DNA from: Vibrio hyugaensis
GTDB taxonomy: Bacteria > Pseudomonadota > Gammaproteobacteria > Enterobacterales > Vibrionaceae
Length of the DNA: 64,000 nt
Reading direction: 5' to 3'
NCBI RefSeq assembly: GCF_002906655.1
Contig: NZ_CP025795.1
Coordinates: forward strand, 1,736,001 to 1,800,000
Position 1 is the stretch's first letter; the number at the start of each line of letters is the position of its first letter. Below the pieces are notes generated by a model. The model ran no database searches and was not told where the DNA came from. It saw only the letters and a program-made list of their open reading frames with translations. Position numbers and translations under genes: made by a program. Positions 26,401 to 35,900 of the stretch are shown piece by piece.

Positions 26401-26923
26401 CACCCACAGTAGTGACATCCATATTGCCGTCTTTGTCCCACGCTTTAAGGCGGAACAACAGTTGGCCACCGGCATCAAATTGGTAGCCTACGTCCGTAGC
26501 ACCGTCCCAGTTGATGTCAAAATCGTTGGCCAACTTATCGCCTTCGAGCACGGCAATCGGCTCGGACAAACCAAAGTCGCCCACACGATAAACTTCAAGT
26601 TGGTATTTTTTGATGTAGTAACTGTAGTTAGTGGTAATGGTGAAACCAACGCTATCGCGCAGCGTACCCTCTTCCACCTCCAGCTCATCACTGACACTCA
26701 CATCCAGCACTGGGTCAAATCGCGTGATATCACGACTCGCCCAAATTGCGCCTTGGTCTAAATAAATACGCGATGCGTCGTCTTCTTGTTTTGGTGTTTC
26801 GACCGAGATATCAGTGGTCTCTGACTCGAGTTTTTCTAGCTTGCTGGTATCGGCTGCCATGCCCATCATCGGCATGGCAGAAATAATACAGGTAGCTAAA
26901 CGAGACTTGCTAAATACTTTCAT
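23408..26923 (-). CDS. 1171-aa putative outer-membrane beta-barrel, partner of giant repeat protein (cassette A)
   Basis: A paralogue of the gene at 6583 with the same length and domain order. The signal peptide ends near MMGMAAD. A globular N-terminal part of about 250 residues follows, with segments YQLYVRIPDTYY and KVIIGEDEFDVEDG. Then comes a long strand-rich part with YYGNYGDSSN, LWGNYNTGVTGTE and NRSLYGFK, ending ...GVFINLVGKL as in the other copy. The two proteins look roughly 70% identical by eye, with most change in the linker after the signal and in the barrel loops. It lies 30 bases after the giant gene. The YGDSS/WGNY/NRSLYG family is one I recall being encoded beside DUF11-repeat and OmpA-domain genes in other proteobacteria, but no function is established. 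Predicted to sit in the outer membrane and hold or export the giant protein. Confidence 0.75.
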   Translation of the reverse strand: MKVFSKSRLATCIISAMPMMGMAADTSKLEKLESETTDISVETPKQEDDASRIYLDQGAIWASRDITRFDPVLDVSVSDELEVEEGTLRDSVGFTITTNYSYYIKKYQLEVYRVGDFGLSEPIAVLEGDKLANDFDINWDGATDVGYQFDAGGQLLFRLKAWDKDGNMDVTTVGVTDLVRPDAEVDIDRNDNEDEEGKGRSYGQAKLMRHNIPTDAGLAKFIGTGLKGVDKVIIGEDEFDVEDGNLYAEQYLPTDAYVFPTKVVFGNGDERRYQLYVRIPDTYYAQTGLADLYIGKNNVSGNSAALGVDDQYQNDIYNQGRLAYFGQGKFGDKLRITTHFDTKESELKDMFKHPFASEDSEVFDILEDDDELYYGNYGDSSNIEKVVNTKGKVYLNVEYDKSQYLWGNYNTGVTGTENSDYNRSLYGFKADYRTRDTTQYGEDRLNIVGFAAEADSLYAHDEFLGTGGSLYFLRHGEAVPGSDKVYVRVVDESGLTQNEVPLEPGRDYEFDPYQGRIILTKPLDNIMSDSFGSVIEGNDDYENYLVVDYEYVPQGSDSLDAMSYGGRVKGWANDYIGLGVTYATEEKDNQDYQVYSSDLTLRATEGTFIKAEFAHSEGRQTESNFVSYDGGLTFSPVGDSLDDREGDSIQVTAVANLYDLAPSIFGAVGNDVKLWYKDKDAGYSYASSSDDLEQEAYGAELRLQATDRIAVLSRFSANEERDMDGNLKTDSETIELETQFKLTQHIKLSAAGQQVDELNQADEQSNATLAGLRLDYMWDSDNSVYVKGQTTMNQSDDYDDNDSVSVGAEFRVLEDLSLGGEYTTGDRGEIAEATVTYDVSDDHSTYVTYVDDNYEGENNVIVGQRADLTSSVDFYQENQFVDENDGHGRIDSYGFGYDVTDDVEMGIGYQQGEIEDDENQITERQSVSLNASIDLDDINLSHKLEYRVDKNEDDPDVAQRELEQIVTTNSYTHRLTEEHTLFGKYNYSITESQTTGETMARFVEATGGLAYRPIYNDRLNLLSRYTYIADYDQLERDVDYQDETSQIIEVEAIYSIDENWDVGAKYAHKDKEEVFARESGKNEIVKSDIDLYGLSASYRVMKEWDVTGEYHWKTDTLNDELEHGALVSVNKHIGNNFKVGIGYNFSAFDSDLTNDDDYDAQGVFINLVGKL

Positions 26924-26953
26924 ACAAATTCCAGATACTGCTCAAATGACTCA

Positions 26954-29900
26954 CTACTCTTGCTCGGTGTCTTTCGCTTTGCGATGAACACTGAAATTAA
27001 ACTTCGTGAGCTTATTCGGGGTAATTCGCAACACTTTCGGGTTTTCGCTCACCACTTCCATCGAAGTCGGTAACGAGTCAGTGTCTAACTTCACTAGGAA
27101 GTTTTTCCCTTTCTTATTCAGCACCCATTGATCGGGCACGTGGTAGCGTCCGTACTGGTCTGTATGAATGACGATGCCTTCCACCGTCATCAGCTTGACA
27201 CCAGGTATCCCGTCTTCATAAACCCCTTTGTTCTCAATCACGATTTCCCACAAGTAGGCATCGCCATGTCGATAGAGGTTTCTTGTGACGTTAAGATTCT
27301 CTGCACTTAGGCCGTTCTTTTTGTCTGATTCATGAGCAAACTTGATTTGGCCTTGCGCATCAAATTCGATGCGCGAACCACCGTCCGATGTGACGGTAAA
27401 ATCAAAGCTCTCACGAGTACGTGTTTTGAATTGAATCGCGACAGATTTTGTTTCAGAGATGGTGCGGTTTATCGAGTGGCCCCACAGATCACCCAATTCA
27501 ACACCTTCTTGCACGGCTGAAATCACTTGACCATTGTCTTGCTCATCCTCAACCGACAGCTCTTTCCCATCGCGGACGACGATTGTAGAGCCAGCGATGT
27601 AGTCCTGTGTAGGCAAGTTGGCAATCAATTCCACATCAAATGCCGTCGCGTCTGCTTGGAAACCGTCTTTGTTGTGGTCTTCAAACACCTTACCGATGAT
27701 GGATGAGGTATCGAATACCTTGTCTGGCTCTACGGTCACTTTGGCACTGTCTTCGTTCGACACCGCAAGGCCATCGACTTTCGATACTGCGGTGTTGATG
27801 TAGTCACCAAACGTCGCGCCAACGGAAACTCGCAGTAGATAACGAATACGTAGCTTCTCGCCCGGATCGAAGTTCAATGATGTAAACAGCAGCTTGCCTG
27901 TGTCTGATGGTTCAATCGTCAACACTCGGTCGTCTTCATTACCAAACTCACCATCTGGGCCACTCAACACCACTTCCGATGTATCAAGAATGTACTTGAA
28001 GCCGCCTGGGTAACGGTCTTCCACGGTGACGTTTTTGAAGTACGATTCGTTGTTGTTTTCCACGATCACTTCGTATTCCACGGCATCGCCCACTTGCGCG
28101 GTGTCTTGCAACGCCGCTTTCGTTAGCAGAAGTTCACCATTGTTATCTGGGATCTTCTTGATGTGCGTGGTCACGCTGTCACTGGTTTGTGTACCGTCGG
28201 TTTCTGTCGCAGTAAAAGTATTAGTGATGTCGTCATCCAAGCCTTTACCTAGCGTGCCCACAACTTCAAAGGCAAACGCATTACGTTTTTTCGACTTTAA
28301 GTTAACCGTTAAATCCAAATCTTCGCTTGCTGGGAACGTATGGCGATCAATCACGCTGCCGCTGTCGTCTACTTCGACACCTTCGATGGTCCAGTCGGTA
28401 AAGACTTTGTTGCCCGCTTCATTTTGCAGCTCACTGATTTCATCGGTTAGGCGAACACTGGCTGCGTTACCATCACCTTGGTTAGTCACGGCTAGGTAGT
28501 AAGTGACGGAGTCATCATCCGGTGTGTATTCCGGCTTATCAGAACGCTTCTCGACCACAAGCTCAGCAGGAACAGGCGGTAAATCCAACGCTGCGACTTG
28601 GTCTGCAGAACCCTGCACTGAGGTTGGCGAAGGCATCATGCCTTTTGAGCGTGCCATTGCAGCCGGATTCCACGTCAGATCTAAGTAGTAACCGAGTACA
28701 TCAATGTTGGTCAGCATGTCTTCATTGACGGTCAACGTGAAAGTGTAATCAATCTTACCGCCCGGTGCGATATCAACAATAGTGAAGAGATCTTTACTGT
28801 CTTCATAATCGCCCGGCTGAGTCTCAGCCCCTTGCCAGTCTGCGGTTAGAGTCCAGTTATCGAATGCTTTGTTGCGTGAGCCATCGATGTAATCACCCAT
28901 GGATTCACCAAACTGAGTATAAATAGCGACGTTCTTCGCAATACCACGTCCGATGTTTTCAATCACAAGGTGATATTCCACTTGCTCACCAGGTACATAG
29001 TGTGGAGCATCGGTATAAAGCTCGGCCTGTACCACTGCACTAACACTCTGTACTGGCGGGCTGATTACCTCTCCACCATCGACCTGCGCGGTGTTGACGA
29101 TAGCACCAGTTGCCGAATCGACGACCGTACCTTTGGCGCGAAATACAACCGTGCCTTTTGGTGCGATATCGACACTATATTCTGTCGGACTGATGGAGTC
29201 GACGTTGCTACCTATGGTTTGCGATTCCACCTCAAGCGATGTTGAGCCATCCACAAACGCAGGGCCTGTTGTGCCGTCGTAGTAACCAACTTGGATAGAC
29301 GACATGTCATCCACCACACTCAAATCGGTGATGTAGTTATTCGAGGTGTTCTCGATGGTGATCAAGAACTCCAACTCTTCACCAGGCTCGTATTCGGTTT
29401 GAACGTTTGTTTTAGTTGCAACGAAGTCCGCATCCATCGGCAGCATAATCGCCGTTGAATCTTGAGAGACACCGTTGTAAGTGACGGTTGCAGTGTTGCT
29501 GATTTCACCAATCGCTGTGGTACGGATCAGCGCTTTCACACGGAAAGTCACGGTACTTTCAGGCGCAATATCCATGGTTGCATTAATATCGTCGCTCAGC
29601 TCGAACGTTTTTGGTGTCACAACAGTGCGTTCGTCCGATGCTTCATACGTCACTTCCCACAACATAAACGCCGACTCTTTATTGCCACTGGTGGTGTCAA
29701 CATCGATGTCGCTGATGATGTCTTTCAGTTCAACACCAGAAGCAAACGCCAATGACGTGTTACTCACCGTAATGTCGTAGTTAATCAGCTTCGTCACTTC
29801 ATAGATCGGGGTGTCTACCGATTTGTCGATGGATACCGTCGCTAGAATCGGCGTACTGATTGCACTTTTTTCTGTTGTATTCCCTTCAAACGTTGTGCTC

Positions 29901-32900
29901 GCGATATTGGTGATGTCACCAGTCGCATTGGCTACCGTTGTCGCTTGAATGGTATAAACGATCGTATCTTCAGGGGCGATATCGAGCGTCTCTTTCAGAT
30001 CTTCACCTGTTGTTGGTGCTGGAACTGGCGTTTCACCAGTTGTTGAAACCGCTGAAATCTGAATCGAACTTGGGTCAAATGCTTTTCCTGTGGTACCGCC
30101 AGCAAGTGTCGTTTCAATCGACTTCAAGGTGTCTTTAATTTCAACCGCTTCTGCCCAACCTAAGCCGTTGTTCTTAACTGTCACGGTATAAGTCAGCGTA
30201 TCGCCCGGTAGGTACTCAAGCTTATCGACTTCTTTTGTCAACGTGACTTGCGCGTCTTCAGGCAAATACGTTGCTTCCGCTGTGTAGTCTGTACCATCAC
30301 TGTCGACTTTAACTACGTTAGTAATGTTGCCTTTTGCTCTATCGTTGACCGTATTCGTCACAACAAAAGAGTAACTATCGCCAGGGTGGATACTGTAAGT
30401 CGCGCTGTAACCTTGATCGGTATCGATAACGTTCTTACGAGCGTTCAGCAAAGGAGCACCACTACCACCCAGCACTTCATCACTGATCACCCACTTACCC
30501 GTGAAGGCTTGTTCATTGTCAGTACTGTTCGCCACATCGGTCATAATGGTATCGATGCGATCCACCAACACTTGGTCGACCAAGTAACCTTCACCGACGT
30601 TAGTTAACGTGATTTTGTACGCAACAGGCTGACCCGGTTGGTATTTCGCATCCGGCTCTGCAATCGGCGTAGTCTCTTTGGTCAGTTCCAATTGGCCTGG
30701 TTTTGGTGTGATGTAGCCCTGTGTTAGCTTCGCTCGTTTACTACCCAGACCATATAGAAGGAAAGCGGTATTGGTAAAACGGCCTACAGCATCATCACGA
30801 ACTTTACCTTGGATGTGGATACGAATAACGGTGTATTTATCACCGCCACCAGTACCGGCATCATCGCGTCCTGCCATTTTTATTGAACCCGCGGGAATAT
30901 TGATATCCGGATTAGTTACACCAACGAGTTTATTTAGCTCGGAGAAATCATTTGCCGCTGGATCTGAAGGTGCAGAATCAAACAACACTTCATAATCCAG
31001 AGTCCATTCTTCTAAAGCAGGCTTCATAGAGCCATCAACCGTTTCAACTTCAAAACTGTTAATGTCATCCAGCAGACCAAAAAAGCCGGTACTTACATCA
31101 TCATTGGTAATATCGATGTAGTAGTTAACCGTTCCACCCGGTACATATTGAGGAGTATCAGTCCATTTATCGATCAAGTACTGAGATCGGCCAGCTTCCA
31201 GAACAATATCATTCGTGTTGTCGCCATTGACTTGTGCAGTATTGGTTATTGAACCTGTCGCAGAAGCAGCCACCGTCCCTTTCACATCGAAGACAATGTA
31301 CTCTCCTGGGCGAAGATCAACGGTCGCATTTAGTGGAACGTTACCATTGTAATTGCCATTAACAGCATAAGATCCCGTCGGCTCGACTGCGATCGACGTA
31401 GACCACTGTGTAAATGCCGCTGTACCATCGGATGTATTAATGTTGTTTATTGCATCAATCACTTGAACATCATTGGCAATACTTTCACCCGTATTTTCTA
31501 ATGTGACCTGATATTCCACATCACCACGTGGTGCGTAAGTACAGCCACTGCCATCACTTGATGGAACCGTACAACTTGCAGAGTCCCCATCGGTGTACTC
31601 TAAAGTCTTGAAGTAGTTAATTTCTGAAGGCTTAGGTGGAATAGGCTCCGATGTTGCCGATTTACCATCAGCGATAACTCGGTTCTCTTCAATTTCACCC
31701 AGCGCATCGTCTCTTACTGTGCCTGTCAGATTGAAGGTCAGCGCTTCACCAGCCGCAATATCGACTTCAATATCTAGATTCCCAGCCGCACTGTAACCCG
31801 GTACATGAGTATCAATGTTGGCGTCGATGCCATTGCTAACAGTGTGGTTGATGTCGCCAGATACGTACGCAGATTTGCTTGCACCACCAATAACTTCTAC
31901 ACCAATATCCGTCACTGTATCTTGAATACGTACGTCGTTTGCCCACCCGTTCTCTGGGTTAGTAACGACGAACTCATACTCCACTTCATCACCCGGGATG
32001 TAAGTATCCCCAGAAGAAAACGGGGTACCATTTATAGATACAACACGTTTTTCAACATTGATGTTGTTCGTTAAAGGAAGCAAAGTGGCAGTACGGTTTT
32101 TACCGTCGTAGTTCGCGGTGTTTTTGATATCACCCAAGGCATCTTCTCGGATAGTGCCATGAACGGTGAACGTCAACGATTCTTGAGGCGCAATAACGAT
32201 GTCGTTTTCAATATCGATGTTGTTACCATCGACAAAACCAACCGCTTCGGTGATCGAACCTGAAGCTGCGTCTTTTACTAGAATCACTTCCCAACCTGAA
32301 TCAAACGGCTGGTCGGCAGGATCGCTACCTGCCGTTGCGTTGTCTTCCGCGATACGAGTTTGAATTGCAGAGATGGTATCTTTTAGACGAGAGCCATACT
32401 CGGTACCGTAGCCATTGTTTTTCAGCTGAATGCGGTAGTAAACCTCACTCTCACCAGATGCCTGTGAGTAGGTCGTTTTCTCAGCACTAAATCCGGCATC
32501 AGAAAAAGCCTTCTTACTGAAGTTAATCTCCGGATCCGCCATTGAAGAAGGAGGAGAAACTGCGATCAAATTATTCCCATTATCTTCATCGATATGAGCA
32601 CGGTTAGTAAACGATCCTACCGCTTTAGGACTGATCTTGGCGCGAATAACATAGCGAACAAATGGCTCAGATAAGAATCCGCCAAAGTTATCCGCCGCGA
32701 TATCAAAGTGAGAATCGATCGGTTGGTTGTCTTGAATCGCATTGTCAACGTCTGGATTGGTAATACCCGAGGCATCAGAGAAAGTTTCAATTGTCCAACT
32801 GTCAAACGCGGGACCGCGTGTACCGTCGTAATAGTCCGTTGTAATTTCGTCAATATCGTCTCTTAGACTAAAGTTATCAACGTGTGCGCTCGCTGTGTTC

Positions 32901-35900
32901 TCAATTCGAATTTCGTACTCAACATATCCGCCCGGCATGTAGTGAGTTGCACCAGTAAGCTCGTTACCATCAACATCGTAATACGCGAGAATATTTTTTT
33001 CGTATTCGATTTTGTTCGTAGCTTGTTTGATGTCGTGAGAAATGGTATCGCCATCAACCGTGAACAGGTTAACAATGTCACCATTTGCTTTGTCATTGAT
33101 CGTTGCAACCACTTCGTACTCTAGGGTTGCTCCCATTGGGATATCTGCGGACACATTTAGATCGACATTACTAGAAGAGTAAACAGTGTCAGCACCTGCA
33201 CCTGCGTCAACATAGTCCGCATCTTCACCACTAGCTTTAGAAGTAATTGTCCAAGTAGTGAAAGCTGCACCCGTAGAACCATCAACCAATTCGGTTTCAA
33301 TTTTCGTTAGTTCATCAACGATTGGAATGTCATGAGCATTGCCAGCACCATCATTCTCTATAATCAAACGGTAAGTGATAGTTTGCCCCGGTTCATATAC
33401 CGTTTCATCGGTCACTTTGTCGAAGTTTAAGTGGTAGTCATTGGGGATAACGATAGTGTCACGATAGTTAATATTACCGACTGCATCTGGTCGAATTCTG
33501 CCCTTAACGGTATAGGTAACATCTTCGCCTTCATCGATATCAATCGTCGTTACAATATTACTGTTGTCAGCAACAGTACCGTCTTTAGTGCCATCGGTTG
33601 TACCAGCATTCGCAGGATCACTTTTCGCTACATTGACCGTAAACTTATTAGTGCCAGAAGCATCATCATAAAATGGATTACCAGTAGAGCCATCTTGCAA
33701 GTCCACTGAAATTCCGTTTATCAGTTCATTTACATCAACGTTGTTACGATAACCTTTGCCATCTTGTGAAGTGTATTTGAAGGTGTAGATCAGCTCGTCA
33801 CCCGGCGAGTAACGGTTGATGTTGGTGGTACGGAAAACATCACCATTGTTGTAGACCTGATGGTTTTCAGCAACGGCACGTTTTAGATACTCACAAGAAG
33901 TAGTACAACCTGCATCATCTTTGTGAATCAACAATGCCTCGTTGCGGATCAAATATTGTTCACCCGCTTCTACCCCGTTAGAAACCGCATTGTCTTTTAC
34001 CAGCGCTTTGATCTTAACGATAATAAAATCATTAGCAGGAATATTTAGAGGGATCTCAACATCGTCAGTGTTAGGCGTGCTGTAGGCGCCACCGTCAACA
34101 GAATACGACCAATGTTCAAAAGGATTTTGCTCAAGTAAATCCTCTGATTCACCATCTTTGTCATTAGCAAGGGTGGTTGTGATATCACTCAAGCGGTCGA
34201 TCAAGATCAGGTCCGTTTCTGCAATGTCACCATTGTTGCCGATCACGATGGTGTACTCGAGTTCTTCACCTGGGGTGTAGCGCACAACATTGGTTGTTTT
34301 TGTCAACGCAACATTGATGTCATAAGCACTGTCTTTATTGTCGATTTGAGCAGAAGAACTGTGGTCACGGTCCGTTAATGGGTCATAAACATCAACTCGG
34401 TTAGAAACCTGATCGTGTGGGTAATCACTTTTGACGATACCAGAGACCTCATAATGCACCCACCCTCCCGGTGTAATATCAACGTCAGTGTCAATATTTT
34501 CATTATCTGCTACGTCACCATAACGCGAGCCTGGTTCGTCAGTGTCCGTAGAGCCTGTTACCGACCAGCTAGAGAAAAAGTTAAGCGCTTCGATGTCATC
34601 TTTAACCGTTGCATCGTTGGCATAGCCTGTTCCACGGTTGTAGATGTAGATATCAAACGTCGCTCTTTCACCAACAACAAAATCAGTGTTTTGTGCCGTT
34701 TTCGCTACGACTAAATTCGGCTCATGCGGATGCGTCGTAACCGAATCCGATAAGTTAATGTGATCTTCCGCTTCAGTTGACTTTACGGTTGCCGTGTTTG
34801 AGAAAGACCCCCATAGAATCTCTGTATCAATGCTACGATCCAACGTACCAGCAATGGTGTATGTGATTGTCACACCCGGCGGGATTTGCGCTGTTACATC
34901 GAGATCGTTGTTGTCGGAAAAATCTCCAGCGTCAGCCGCGACTTTCAACCAAGGAGAATCAGCCTCAATATCTGCAGTAACTGTCCAAGAGGTAAAAACT
35001 TTCTTCGTCGCACCCGTTGGCTCAAGCAGCTCTGCTTCTATGGTACTGATTTCATCTTGAATCTCGATATTGGAAGCAAAACCATTGCCTTCAGGGTTGG
35101 TCACACTAATGGTGTAAGTGATTTCATTTGTGGTGTTGGTATACCAACTCTGCTCATCATTACCATCCACGCGTTTGTCCAGTACCAAGTAGTAATCACG
35201 TGGATAAGACCCTCGGTCTGAATAAAGCGTATCATCTACTTCAACTTCGTTACGAATTTCATCATCTGCAATTGGGTTAACTACAGCTTCAATCGAATAA
35301 ATAATGGTTTCATGAGGGGCAACCATCGCATTCACATCAAGAATATTCTTGTTAGTTTGGTTACCATCAATCTCACCCGTAAAGCCAGGCTCACTAATGG
35401 TAGAAACCGAACCATCTTCCGCGTAGGATTCAGCGGTAATCACCCAACTAATGTAAGCTTTGGTCGACGTACCATTGATTGACGTAGTCGTTACTGAGGC
35501 AAGATCATCGTATACAGGCACATCAATCGCATAACCATCACCGCTATTTTCAACCGTGATGGTGTAGTTCAAAGTGTTCCCCGCAGAGTAGTAGCGCGAA
35601 TCCACTTCTTTTTGAACTTTGAGATTTGAGTTCGGCATCTGAACACCAGACCCGCTCTCTTCTAGATCATCACCAAGGCATAAACCCGCATCCGTCCCAT
35701 CATCGACAATTTGACCAACACTGTTATCCGACACTCTTGCCGTCAGTTTGTAGCGAACATACCCTTCTGGAGCTAAATCGACTTTCAAATCGATATCATT
35801 GGTTGTCCATGCACCATAATTAAAAGAGCCGTAATTCGAACCATCACCACGGCTATCTGCGACTTCCAGTTTCCATTCAGAAAAAGCAGAACCCGTTGGA

